Assembly (NCBI GenBank): GCA_018648985.1
Contig: JABGOT010000059.1
Span: 1-12,937 of the forward strand
From: Candidatus Ruthturnera sp.
GTDB taxonomy: Bacteria > Pseudomonadota > Gammaproteobacteria > PS1 > Pseudothioglobaceae
Direction: 5' to 3'
Length of the DNA stretch: 12,937 nucleotides
Shown here: positions 1 through 7,526 of the stretch, in pieces
How the letters are laid out: each line of letters starts with the position of its first letter
Position numbering within the stretch: position 1 is the first letter of the stretch
Made by a program: the position numbers and the translations under genes
Notes under the pieces: model-generated
The model's database searches: none
Seen by the model: only the letters and a program-made list of their open reading frames with translations
What the model was told of the DNA's origin: nothing

Positions 1-49
1 TAAAACGTTCATTTGGAAAATTTTAGAAATTTCCTAAATAACTAAATTC

Positions 50-124
50 TTATAGCATTGTTGCCATAGTAATCAAAATAGCCCAAAAAATACCTGCTAA
101 AGATAATGCACCTAATGTCTTCAT
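50..124 (-). CDS. 24-residue putative single-span membrane micro-protein
   Basis: A short ATG-to-TAA frame of 24 codons that I do not recognise. It starts with Met-Lys-Thr, has one Lys near the N-terminus, and is otherwise almost entirely hydrophobic or small (Leu, Ile, Ala, Gly, Met, Thr, one Trp), ending Met-Leu. This fits a single transmembrane helix with the N-terminus inside, or a very short signal-like peptide. The main support for expression is an AGGAG six bases before the ATG, better than the ribosome binding sites of most larger genes here. It lies 103 nt downstream of gyrA on the same strand, separated by two inverted repeats. The upstream bases give only a weak promoter (a TAAAAT-like -10 with no convincing -35). 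It could be an accessory subunit of a membrane complex, but nothing in the window identifies a partner. Chance occurrence is possible at this length. Confidence 0.5.
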   Translation of the reverse strand: MKTLGALSLAGIFWAILITMATML

Positions 125-130
125 AGTTTT

Positions 131-135
131 CTCCT
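131..135 (-). promoter_or_regulatory. ribosome binding site of the micro-ORF
   Basis: The minus strand reads AGGAG followed by six bases and ATG. This near-consensus Shine-Dalgarno at ideal spacing is the main reason for treating the 24-codon frame as translated. Confidence 0.55.
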
Positions 136-183
136 GTTTGTTGATGAAACAAGTTCATTTTATGCAGGATAAAAGCTCACGTC

Positions 184-222
184 CTTGACGAATATCAAGT
201 TTTTCTAATATTTTTAGAAAAA
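184..222 (-). repeat. two abutting inverted repeats just downstream of gyrA
   Basis: The first, at 200-222, is a perfect 9-bp inverted repeat (TTTTTCTAA / TTAGAAAAA) with a 5-nt loop, starting 5 nt past the gyrA stop. The second, at 184-199, is CTTGA / TCAAG with a 6-nt loop and touches the first directly. In the gyrA direction neither is followed by a T-tract, and the 9-bp stem holds a single G:C pair. This could be a weak terminator, a 3'-end stabilising structure or chance in AT-rich DNA. Read on the plus strand, the second hairpin is followed by five Ts. Confidence 0.35.
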
Positions 223-227
223 ATTAA

Positions 228-2825
228 TTATTCTTCTATTTCAGTTGATGTGTTTTCAGAGTCTGATTCTTCTTCATTGGTTTCAGCAATTTTAGCAACA
301 GAAACTAATTTCTCACCTTTGGCGATGTTAATCAGTGTTACGCCTTGTGTATTACGACCAATGATAGAAACATCAGCAGCTCTGGCGCGAACTAATGTTC
401 CCTTATTAGAAATCAGCATCATTTCGTCTTCATCTGTCACTTGAATAGCGCCAACAACTTTACCGTTACGATCAGAGGTTTTGATAGAGATTACGCCCGA
501 GCCACCACGTGCTTGAGCACGATATTCATCTAAGGCGGTACGTTTGCCATAGCCCTTTTCAGTGGCCGTTAAAATTGGGCTGTCTTGCTCTGCAACAATG
601 AGTGATACAACCTCATCATCCTTGAGTTTGATGCCACGCACACCAATAGCGGTACGGCCAACTGCACGTACATCAGATTCTTTAAATCTAATTGATTTAC
701 CGTTTGCTGAGAACAACATAATATCGTGTTCACCAGAAGTGATTTCTACACCGACTAGTTTGTCGCCATCTCTAAGCTCAATCGCAATAATACCGCCTTT
801 TCTTGGGCGGGCAAAATTGGTAAGTGAAGTTTTTTTACAAGTACCACTACTGGTCACCATAAATACAAACTGCTCGTCATTAAATTCAGAAACCGGCAGA
901 ATGGCGTTAATAACTTCATCTTTCTCCAATGGTAGTAAGTTAATAATCGGCTTACCACGTGCTGTACGAGAAGCCATCGGCAACTCATAAACCTTAAGCC
1001 AATGCACCTTACCCGTGGATGAGAAACATAACACTGTATCGTGAGAGTTGGCCACAAATAATTGGTCAACAAAATCTTCATCTTTCATCTTAGTGGCGGC
1101 TTTACCTTTACCACCACGGCGTTGTGCTTGGTAGTCACTCAGTGATTGTGCCTTAACATAACCACCGTGTGATAACGTTACTACACGGTCTTCTTGGGCG
1201 ATTAAGTCTTCCAAAGTTAGGTCGATCTTATGCTCCAAAATTTCAGTCATGCGATCATTGGCAAAGTTATCACGAATTTCAATTAGCTCGTCACGGATGA
1301 CTTGCATCAATCTGTCAGGGTTTTGCAAGATATCAAGCAAGTATTTAATGCGTTCTAACAATTCGTTAAATTCATCAAAAATCTTGTCTTTTTCAAGGCC
1401 AGTTAAACGATGAAGTTTTAAATCAAGAATCGCTTGCGCTTGCTGAATAGAAAGCTGATAATCGCCATTTTTTTGCAGGCCTAGCTCTGGCGCTAGATCT
1501 TCTGGCTTAAACATTGCCATATCTCGATCGCCAATAAGCTCTTTAATCACTGAACCCTGCCAAGTCTTAGCCACTAAAGAGGCTTTTGCTTCGGTTGGGT
1601 TTGGTGCTGCTTTAATCAACTCGATAATTTCATCAATATTGTGTAATGCTACTGACAAGCCTTCTAGCAAGTGAGCACGGTTTCTGGCTTTGTTTAAATC
1701 GAAAATAGAGCGACGGGTAACCACATCACGACGATGCGCAATAAACGCATCTAGGATGTTTTTCAAGGTCATGAGTTTTGGCATGCCTTTATCAATGGCA
1801 ACCATGTTGATACCAAAAACCGTTTGCATCTCTGTTAATTTATAAAGATTGTTCAGCATGACTTCTGGCACTTCGCCACGACGTAGCTCAATCACCATGC
1901 GCATACCGTCTTTGTCAGATTCATCTCTAAGGCCGGTAATGCCATCTACTTTTTTGTCTTTTACTAATTCTGCAATCTTGCCAATGAGCTTAGCCTTGTT
2001 AACTTGATACGGCAGTTCCGTTACAACAATACTTTGTTTGTCTTCGCCTTCGACATGGGAAACCGAACGTAGGTAAATCTTACCTTTGCCTGTTTCATAA
2101 GCTTGACGAATACCGCTAGCACCATTAATAATACCGGCTGTTGGGAAATCTGGCCCTGGCATAACCTCTAACAATTCATCAACGGTGATGTTTTCGTTAT
2201 CGATCGTTCTAAGACAAGCCTCAATCACTTCGCCTAAATTGTGTGGCGGGATGTTGGTTGCCATACCAACTGCAATACCTGATGAACCATTCGCTAGTAA
2301 GTTTGGTACGCGGGTTGGTAATACGCTTGGCTCAGACTCTGAACCGTCGTAGTTATCAATGAAATCAACCGTGTCTTTTTCAAGATCGCGCAATAATTCA
2401 TGAGAAAGCTTGGCCATACGTATTTCTGTATAACGCATCGCTGCTGCTGAGTCGCCATCAACCGAGCCGAAGTTACCCTGACCATCGACCAAGATATTAC
2501 GCATTGAAAATGGCTGAGCCATACGGACAATAGTGTCGTATACGGCAGTATCACCGTGCGGGTGATATTTACCAATCACGTCACCAACAATACGGGCTGA
2601 TTTTTTGTAAGATTTGTTGTAATCATTACCCAAGACATCCATTGCATAAAGTACACGACGATGAACGGGTTTTAGGCCGTCTCGAACATCAGGCAATGCA
2701 CGACCAACGATGACACTCATGGCGTATTCCAAGTAGGAATCGCGCATCTCGTCTTCAATGGTAACTATAGGGAAATTAGGCTCGAAAGCTTCTGGATTCT
2801 CAGTGTTTATTGTATCGTCTGACAT
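228..2825 (-). CDS. gyrA: DNA gyrase subunit A
   Basis: Breakage-reunion subunit of gyrase, which with GyrB introduces negative supercoils using ATP. It has 865 residues, close to the 875 of E. coli. The N-terminal winged-helix/tower region carries the catalytic pair Arg131-Tyr132 in the AAAMRYTEIR context (E. coli 121/122). The quinolone-resistance region (HPHGDTAVYD) has Thr93 and Asp97 at the positions of E. coli Ser83 and Asp87. Thr is the wild-type residue there in some other gammaproteobacteria such as Pseudomonas. The GyrA box QRRGGKG at 568-574 marks this as GyrA, not ParC, and is followed by the beta-pinwheel domain and an acidic Glu/Asp/Ser tail. The start is the ATG whose product begins MSDD; no clear Shine-Dalgarno precedes it. 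It has its own promoter and is separated from aroG by a likely terminator, so it is probably transcribed alone or with the micro-ORF. gyrB is not in the window. Confidence 0.98.
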   Translation of the reverse strand: MSDDTINTENPEAFEPNFPIVTIEDEMRDSYLEYAMSVIVGRALPDVRDGLKPVHRRVLYAMDVLGNDYNKSYKKSARIVGDVIGKYHPHGDTAVYDTIVRMAQPFSMRNILVDGQGNFGSVDGDSAAAMRYTEIRMAKLSHELLRDLEKDTVDFIDNYDGSESEPSVLPTRVPNLLANGSSGIAVGMATNIPPHNLGEVIEACLRTIDNENITVDELLEVMPGPDFPTAGIINGASGIRQAYETGKGKIYLRSVSHVEGEDKQSIVVTELPYQVNKAKLIGKIAELVKDKKVDGITGLRDESDKDGMRMVIELRRGEVPEVMLNNLYKLTEMQTVFGINMVAIDKGMPKLMTLKNILDAFIAHRRDVVTRRSIFDLNKARNRAHLLEGLSVALHNIDEIIELIKAAPNPTEAKASLVAKTWQGSVIKELIGDRDMAMFKPEDLAPELGLQKNGDYQLSIQQAQAILDLKLHRLTGLEKDKIFDEFNELLERIKYLLDILQNPDRLMQVIRDELIEIRDNFANDRMTEILEHKIDLTLEDLIAQEDRVVTLSHGGYVKAQSLSDYQAQRRGGKGKAATKMKDEDFVDQLFVANSHDTVLCFSSTGKVHWLKVYELPMASRTARGKPIINLLPLEKDEVINAILPVSEFNDEQFVFMVTSSGTCKKTSLTNFARPRKGGIIAIELRDGDKLVGVEITSGEHDIMLFSANGKSIRFKESDVRAVGRTAIGVRGIKLKDDEVVSLIVAEQDSPILTATEKGYGKRTALDEYRAQARGGSGVISIKTSDRNGKVVGAIQVTDEDEMMLISNKGTLVRARAADVSIIGRNTQGVTLINIAKGEKLVSVAKIAETNEEESDSENTSTEIEE

Positions 2826-2855
2826 ACAAAAAAAGGCTTAATTAAATTAGCTTTT

Positions 2856-2884
2856 ATTGTACCCTAAGTGGTATTTTCACACAA
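2856..2884 (-). promoter_or_regulatory. sigma70-type promoter of gyrA
   Basis: On the minus strand, TTGTGT (plus positions 2879-2884) lies 17 nt before TACAAT (2856-2861). Four of six bases match the -35 consensus and five of six the -10. The predicted transcription start is near 2849, giving a leader of about 24 nt. It lies between the presumed aroG terminator and gyrA, as expected for an independent gyrA transcript. Confidence 0.65.
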
Positions 2885-2916
2885 CAAAAATGTGGAAATA
2901 AAATGGGTTTTTTGGT

Positions 2917-2951
2917 AAAAAAATTGATTAAAAAAATTAATTAAAAATCAA
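2917..2951 (-). terminator. AT-rich candidate terminator after aroG
   Basis: Read on the minus strand, TTGATT (2951-2946) pairs with AATCAA (2929-2924) across a 16-nt AT-rich loop, followed immediately by seven Ts (2923-2917). It begins a few bases past the aroG stop. The stem is short with one G:C pair, so the energy is low. The T-tract and position support the call. Confidence 0.45.
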
Positions 2952-2955
2952 TGAC

Positions 2956-4011
2956 TTATGCGCTTCTTTTTTGTACCGCTTGAGCCAGTGTTTTTAGTAG
3001 AGTTTCGGTATCATCCCAACCAATACAACTGTCGGTAATACTAACGCCATATTTGAGTGAATCTAGCGGGCCGACAGCTTGATTACCTTCGTTGATGTGG
3101 GACTCGATCATTACCCCAAAAATATCATCTGATCCGGCACTAATTTGTTTGGATATTTCATCGCCGACTAGTAGTTGGTTTTTAAACTTCTTTTGAGAAT
3201 TGGCATGTGAAAAATCGACCATAATTTTCGCCAACAAACCTTCTGCTCTTAATTTGTCGCGAGTTGTCTTAATACATTCTCTGTCATAATTTGGCCCATC
3301 AGCACCACCACGCAAAATAATATGCGCTGTTTCATTACCTGACGAGGTGTAATGACTCACACCACCCTCTTTATTAACCGAAAGCAAGTGATGTGGGTTG
3401 TTGGCTGATTTAATAGCGTCAATCGCCACACTAAGCGAGCCCGTGGTGCCGTTTTTGAAGCCAACTGGGCAAGACAAGGCTGAGGCCAATTCACGGTGAG
3501 ATTGACTCTCAGTTGTACGTGCGCCAATTGCACCCCAAGAAATCAAGTCTGAAATATATTGTGGCGTGATTAAATCAAGATACTCAACGGCAACTGGCAT
3601 ATTCATGTCAGCTAAATCAGTGAGTAAATGGCGGGCAATCTTAAGACCTTTATCAATGTCAAAGCTTTCATCTAAATCTGGGTCGTTGATTAAGCCTTTC
3701 CAGCCAATAGTTGTGCGTGGTTTTTCAAAATACACGCGCATAACAATAAGCAAATCGTCTTCTAATTCTGTTTTTAGTGCTGAGAGTCGCTGTGCGTACT
3801 CACGAGCAGATTTTGAATCGTGGATTGAACAAGGGCCAACAATCACCATTAAACGCTGGTCTCGGCCTTCTAAGATATCTTTAATGGCTTGTCTTGTTTT
3901 AAAAATACCAGACGAACCTTTTGTACTTAATGGATATTTTTCCATTAAGATATTTGGCGCCATCATCGGTGCGCTTGAAGTAATTCTTAAATTGTCAGTA
4001 TTATGTTGCAC
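2956..4011 (-). CDS. aroG: 3-deoxy-7-phosphoheptulonate synthase, class I (AroG type)
   Basis: Cytoplasmic DAHP synthase, condensing phosphoenolpyruvate and erythrose 4-phosphate as the first step of the shikimate pathway. It has 351 residues, against 350 for E. coli AroG, and nearly identical numbering. Metal ligands are Cys61 (GPCSIHD), His269, Glu303 and Asp327; substrate residues are Arg92, Lys97, Arg99, Arg165, Lys186 and Arg234. The start is GTG: TAA is only two codons upstream, the next ATG is codon 16, and the product MQHNTDNLRI aligns end to end with E. coli AroG MNYQNDDLRI. No clear Shine-Dalgarno is seen, so translation is probably coupled to folE2, whose stop is 3 nt upstream. Pro150, Leu179 and Ser211, which line the Phe pocket of E. 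coli AroG, are kept, while Gly178 is Ala. I therefore infer phenylalanine rather than tyrosine feedback, untested. Confidence 0.95.
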   Translation of the reverse strand: MQHNTDNLRITSSAPMMAPNILMEKYPLSTKGSSGIFKTRQAIKDILEGRDQRLMVIVGPCSIHDSKSAREYAQRLSALKTELEDDLLIVMRVYFEKPRTTIGWKGLINDPDLDESFDIDKGLKIARHLLTDLADMNMPVAVEYLDLITPQYISDLISWGAIGARTTESQSHRELASALSCPVGFKNGTTGSLSVAIDAIKSANNPHHLLSVNKEGGVSHYTSSGNETAHIILRGGADGPNYDRECIKTTRDKLRAEGLLAKIMVDFSHANSQKKFKNQLLVGDEISKQISAGSDDIFGVMIESHINEGNQAVGPLDSLKYGVSITDSCIGWDDTETLLKTLAQAVQKRSA

Positions 4012-4014
4012 GGT

Positions 4015-4806
4015 TTATTTTTGGTTTTCAATTAATGCGTAGGCTGAATGATTGTGGATTGATTCAAAATTTTCAGATTCTAAACGGTAGTAATCAATAT
4101 TTTCATTGGTGTTTAAACCCACGGCAATATCTCTCACTAAATCCTCAACAAAAGCAGGGTTATCATACGCTCTTTCAGTCACTACTTTTTCGTCTTCACG
4201 CTTTAAGATAGCATACAACTCGCAAGAAGCTTTTTGTTCAGCTAAATCAATCAAGTCTTCAATGTGTAGTTCTTTACCTTTTACAGCTCTAGCCTTGATG
4301 GTGATGTGTGAGCGCTGGTTGTGTGCGCCGTATTTAGAAATACTCTTTGAACAAGGGCACAAGCTAGTGACTGGCACAACCACTTTCATCATTACCGATG
4401 ATTCGCCTTTGTTTAGCTCACCATATAGTGTTACTTGGTAGTCCATCATAGATTCTACACCCGATGATGGGGCTGCTTTTTTTATAAAAAATGGAAAATT
4501 CAAGGTGATATGTGCAGTATCAGACTCTAGCCTTTCTCTAACTTTATCAATAATTTTGTCAAAGCTTGTCGTTGTAAACTCACAAGGGCCGTCATTTAAA
4601 ATTTCAATAAAACGTGACATGTGTGTGCCTTTCACATTTTCTGGCAAGGCTACTGTCATGGTAAAGTTGCCTACAGTTGGCACTTTAATGCCATTTCTGC
4701 CAACAAAAGTAATTGGATGAGAGATATCTTTAATACCTACTTTATCGATGATAATTTGACGTGTGTCTACTTTGTTTTGCGTGTCAGGCAAGTCACATGA
4801 TTTCAT
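4015..4806 (-). CDS. folE2: GTP cyclohydrolase I, FolE2 type (type IB)
   Basis: Converts GTP to 7,8-dihydroneopterin triphosphate, the common precursor of folate and queuosine. It has 263 residues and belongs to the FolE2 family, not the classical FolE. The diagnostic block TSLCPCSKSIS...GAHNQRSH places the metal/catalytic residues at Cys150 and His162, with Glu204 in the LKRED motif; these keep the spacing of Cys147, His159 and Glu201 in the Neisseria enzyme. A His pair near the C-terminus (His251/His253) probably supplies the remaining ligand. The ATG overlaps the queD stop in an ATGA, and aroG follows after 3 nt, so all three are probably co-transcribed and translationally coupled. FolE2 enzymes are known for flexible metal use and are often zinc-repressed in genomes that also have FolE. 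I saw no convincing Zur-like palindrome upstream of queD, and whether a folE exists elsewhere cannot be told from here. Confidence 0.95.
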   Translation of the reverse strand: MKSCDLPDTQNKVDTRQIIIDKVGIKDISHPITFVGRNGIKVPTVGNFTMTVALPENVKGTHMSRFIEILNDGPCEFTTTSFDKIIDKVRERLESDTAHITLNFPFFIKKAAPSSGVESMMDYQVTLYGELNKGESSVMMKVVVPVTSLCPCSKSISKYGAHNQRSHITIKARAVKGKELHIEDLIDLAEQKASCELYAILKREDEKVVTERAYDNPAFVEDLVRDIAVGLNTNENIDYYRLESENFESIHNHSAYALIENQK

Positions 4807-5180
4807 AGCTTTGGCTCCGAATAAGCAACAGATGCTCTAGGGGTTTCCCAAATGATCACTTCGCTGACGCGAACATTTGAGTTGTTAATAAGTTTCGCCA
4901 CTTCATCAAAAAAATACTTGGCGATGTTTTCAGCCGTCGGATTAAGCTCATCAAACGGGGGGATTTCATTCAAATATTGATGATCTAGTCGTTTAACGAC
5001 AGATTTGGTTTGTTTTTTAATTTCACGAAAATCGATTGCAATACCTAAATCATTAAGCACTTCAGATTCAACTGATACTTCAACTTGCCAGTTATGACCG
5101 TGTAGACGTGAGCAATCACCTGGATAATCTCTCAGCGAATGCGCAGAAGCAAAATCAGTGACAATTTTTAGGACGAACAT
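4803..5180 (-). CDS. queD: 6-carboxy-5,6,7,8-tetrahydropterin synthase (queuosine pathway)
   Basis: QueD converts dihydroneopterin triphosphate to 6-carboxytetrahydropterin on the way to preQ0 and queuosine tRNA modification. It has 125 residues, usual for the PTPS-fold family. The zinc ligands are His14 (FASAHSL), His27 and His29 in a CxxxHGH motif that also holds the catalytic Cys23. This motif favours QueD over eukaryotic-type pyruvoyl-tetrahydropterin synthase. Further family marks are LDHQYLN (Asp66, His67), NPTAENIA around 80-87 and WETP with Glu112. It is the first gene of queD-folE2-aroG, and its TGA overlaps the folE2 ATG by 4 nt, so the substrate-making enzyme is coupled to the enzyme using it. 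The start is an ATG with no obvious Shine-Dalgarno. A perfect TATAAT lies 31 nt upstream. queC, queE and queF are not in the window. Confidence 0.93.
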   Translation of the reverse strand: MFVLKIVTDFASAHSLRDYPGDCSRLHGHNWQVEVSVESEVLNDLGIAIDFREIKKQTKSVVKRLDHQYLNEIPPFDELNPTAENIAKYFFDEVAKLINNSNVRVSEVIIWETPRASVAYSEPKL

Positions 5181-5210
5181 AATTCGGAAAAATCGTTAAA
5201 AAGACCAATG

Positions 5211-5216
5211 ATTATA
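5211..5216 (-). promoter_or_regulatory. -10 element of a promoter for queD-folE2-aroG
   Basis: A perfect TATAAT on the minus strand, 31 nt ahead of the queD ATG and after the parC stop. The -35 at 16-18 nt spacing is poor (TGTAAT or GTGTAA) and there is no TGn extension, so the promoter may be weak or activator-dependent. No preQ1 riboswitch fits the roughly 25-nt leader. Confidence 0.45.
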
Positions 5217-5268
5217 CCGGTTTATAGCGATTAATTACACCCTCAATTACTAGGTGGTTGAGTAAGGC

Positions 5269-7506
5269 TTAATCGACCGACTCAATAGAGGCAACGTTTT
5301 GATAACCTTTAGGTAATACATTGCCACGACGAGCACGACTGCCCACATAGTTGGTTAAATCTTGGAATTTGATAGTGAGATGGCGTTTTCCTGCGTAAAC
5401 CTTAAGGTTTTGCGTGTCTAATAAAACACAAATACCAACAACAAACTCTTGTCTTTCTTTAATATCTTTGCTTGGAATTTGGATTAATTTATTACCCTTA
5501 CCCTTGGACAAAATCGGCAGTTCGGAAATCGGGAAAACCAACAAACGCCCACGATTAGTCACCACAGCAACAAACTGAGATTCAAGATCATCCACACCGA
5601 CTATTGGCATTACTTTTGAGTTAGCTGGTAAAGACAATGCGTGTTTACCGGCTTTCTTTTTGGAAATTAAATCACCAATGGTAGAGATAAAGCCGTAGCC
5701 TGCATCAGAAGATAAGAGAATTTTTTGATCCATCTCACCCATGATCACATCTATAAATTCAGCTTCAGCTGGCGGGCTTAGTCTACCTGTTAACGGCTCG
5801 CCTTGGCCTCTGGCGCTTGGTAAAGAGTTAGCAGTTAAGGCGTAAGATCGACCTGTAGAATCAATAAAAATAGCGCTCTTATTGCTACGGCCTTTAACAC
5901 TTACTAAGTAGTTATCACCTGATTTGTAATTCAGTGTGGTTGGATCAATATCATGGCCTTTAGCACTACGAACCCAGCCTTTATCACTCAGTACAATAGT
6001 GACATTTTCAGCTGGGGTTAGGTCGTCTTCGTTAAAGGCTTGGGCAGAGCTAACATTTGACACGATTTGGCAACGACGCTCATCACCAAAATCTTCAACA
6101 ATGGCTTTAAGCTCTTTTTTAATGTAGGTTTTTAAACGCGTGTCACTTGATAGCAACAGCTCTAATTTTTCTTTTTCAGCAGCTAACTCTTCTTGCTCAC
6201 CCTGAATTTTCATTTCTTCCAATTTAGCTAAATGGCGGAGTTTTAACTCTAAAATCGCCTCGGCCTGAGTTTCGCTCAGCTTAAAGCGCGACATTAGCAC
6301 CGGTTTTGGTTTATCCTCAGAGCGAATAATGACAATGACTTCATCGATATTTAAAAAGGCAATGAGCAAACCTTCTAATATGTGTAAACGCGCCAAAATT
6401 TTATCCAAACGATAATTTAGACGATTAGTCACCACTTGTATGCGATAGGTTAGCCACTCTTTAAGCATTGGTACGAGTGGTTTAACTTGAGGCTTTCCAT
6501 CAAGGCCAATCACATTCATATTGACGCGATAATTTTTTTCTAAATCGGTTGTTGCAAATAAATGCAGCATCAATGCATCGGCATCAACACGGTTAGAGCG
6601 TGGCACAATGACAATACGTGTTGGGTTTTCGTGGTCAGACTCGTCGCGGATATCATCAACCAATGGAAGTTTTTTAGCACGCATTTGTGCGGCAATTTGG
6701 GTAATTACTTTAGAGCCTGACGTTTGAAAAGGCAGTGCTTCAATAATAATATCACCCTCTTCTTTTTGGTAGGTGGCACGCATCTTGACAGAACCATGAC
6801 CGGTTTCATAAATCTGTCTTAAATCTGCTTCATTCGATACAATATGAGCAGAAGTTGGGTAATCTGGCGCTGGGATGATTTGCATGATTTCATCCAAATC
6901 AGTCGAAGGCTTATCTAGCAATTGAATACAGGCAGAAACCACTTCAGTTAAATTGTGTGGTGGTACATCAGTAGCCATACCCACGGCGATACCCGAAGTG
7001 CCGTTGAGTAATAAGTTTGGTACTTGCGCCGGGAGGTTTTCAGGCTCTTGTAATGAGCCGTCAAAATTATCAGTCCAATTAACCGTACCTTGGTTGATTT
7101 CACTTAATAGTAAATCAGCATAACGAGACAACTTTGACTCGGTATAACGCATGGCTGCGAATGATTTAGGGTCATCGGGTGCGCCCCAGTTTCCTTGGCC
7201 GTCAATAAACGGATAGCGATAAGAAAATGGCTGAGCCATGAGTACCATGGCTTCGTAACAAGCACTGTCACCATGCGGATGAAATTTACCTAAAACATCA
7301 CCCACGGTACGGGCTGATTTTTTGAATTTAGCGGTGGATTTGAGGCCTAATTCGCTCATCGCATAGATGATGCGTCGTTGTACAGGTTTGAGGCCATCGC
7401 CGACAAAAGGCAGTGCACGGTCAAGAATAACGTACATTGAATAATCAAGATACGCGCGTTCTGAAAACTCTGCTACGCTTTGCTGCTCAAGGCCAATTTG
7501 GCTCAT
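5269..7506 (-). CDS. parC: DNA topoisomerase IV subunit A
   Basis: Breakage-reunion subunit of topoisomerase IV, which with ParE decatenates daughter chromosomes. It has 745 residues, against 752 in E. coli. The catalytic Arg120-Tyr121 lie in FAAMRYTES. The quinolone-resistance region HPHGDSACYEAM has the sensitive-type Ser81 and Glu85 (E. coli Ser80, Glu84), and the ParC-specific stretch DGQGNWGAPDDPKSFAAMRY is intact. The true GyrA box is absent. At the equivalent place is a degenerate ARGQGEPLTG (565-574), followed by a shortened C-terminal pinwheel, which separates ParC from GyrA. A purine-rich Shine-Dalgarno precedes the ATG. It follows gcvP by 79 nt and precedes queD by 88 nt on the same strand. 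A CTCAA/TTGAG hairpin (5242-5262) sits beyond the stop but lacks a T-tract, so some read-through to queD is possible. parE is not in the window. Confidence 0.97.
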   Translation of the reverse strand: MSQIGLEQQSVAEFSERAYLDYSMYVILDRALPFVGDGLKPVQRRIIYAMSELGLKSTAKFKKSARTVGDVLGKFHPHGDSACYEAMVLMAQPFSYRYPFIDGQGNWGAPDDPKSFAAMRYTESKLSRYADLLLSEINQGTVNWTDNFDGSLQEPENLPAQVPNLLLNGTSGIAVGMATDVPPHNLTEVVSACIQLLDKPSTDLDEIMQIIPAPDYPTSAHIVSNEADLRQIYETGHGSVKMRATYQKEEGDIIIEALPFQTSGSKVITQIAAQMRAKKLPLVDDIRDESDHENPTRIVIVPRSNRVDADALMLHLFATTDLEKNYRVNMNVIGLDGKPQVKPLVPMLKEWLTYRIQVVTNRLNYRLDKILARLHILEGLLIAFLNIDEVIVIIRSEDKPKPVLMSRFKLSETQAEAILELKLRHLAKLEEMKIQGEQEELAAEKEKLELLLSSDTRLKTYIKKELKAIVEDFGDERRCQIVSNVSSAQAFNEDDLTPAENVTIVLSDKGWVRSAKGHDIDPTTLNYKSGDNYLVSVKGRSNKSAIFIDSTGRSYALTANSLPSARGQGEPLTGRLSPPAEAEFIDVIMGEMDQKILLSSDAGYGFISTIGDLISKKKAGKHALSLPANSKVMPIVGVDDLESQFVAVVTNRGRLLVFPISELPILSKGKGNKLIQIPSKDIKERQEFVVGICVLLDTQNLKVYAGKRHLTIKFQDLTNYVGSRARRGNVLPKGYQNVASIESVD

Positions 7507-7507
7507 T

Positions 7508-7515
7508 CTCCCCCT
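7508..7515 (-). promoter_or_regulatory. ribosome binding site of parC
   Basis: The minus strand reads AGGGGGAG, then one A, then the parC ATG. AGG lies about 6 nt from the start, with GGAG almost abutting it. It is among the clearest Shine-Dalgarno signals in the window and supports the chosen start. Confidence 0.6.
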
Positions 7516-7526
7516 GGAAATAACTC

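Noticed and set aside
13..36. Imperfect palindrome GGAAAATTTT/AAATTTCC beyond the micro-ORF considered as terminator
   Set aside because: The arms are imperfect, almost all A:T, and no clear T-tract follows. Such repeats are expected by chance at this base composition.
500..510. Quinolone-resistance mutation in GyrA (Thr93 for the E. coli Ser83 position; codon near 2547-2549)
   Set aside because: Thr is the natural residue at this site in several gammaproteobacteria, and Asp97 and the ParC residues Ser81 and Glu85 are of sensitive type. There is no basis to call acquired resistance. The coordinates given for this entry are only a placeholder within gyrA.
562..990. 142-codon plus-strand frame opposite the gyrA C-terminal domain
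   Set aside because: Antisense shadow with no protein-family signature and no independent promoter or ribosome binding site seen.
3566..4042. 158-codon plus-strand frame opposite aroG and the end of folE2
   Set aside because: It overlaps conserved AroG active-site coding sequence, and its Ser/Lys/Ile-rich composition is typical of the complement of a real gene.
5242..5262. CTCAA/TTGAG hairpin after parC considered as terminator
   Set aside because: The stem is only 5 bp with an 11-nt loop and no T-tract follows on the minus strand.
5181..5268. Possible preQ1 riboswitch or Zur operator ahead of queD-folE2
   Set aside because: The leader after the TATAAT box is only about 25 nt, too short for a preQ1 aptamer, and no extended AT-rich palindrome of Zur type is present.
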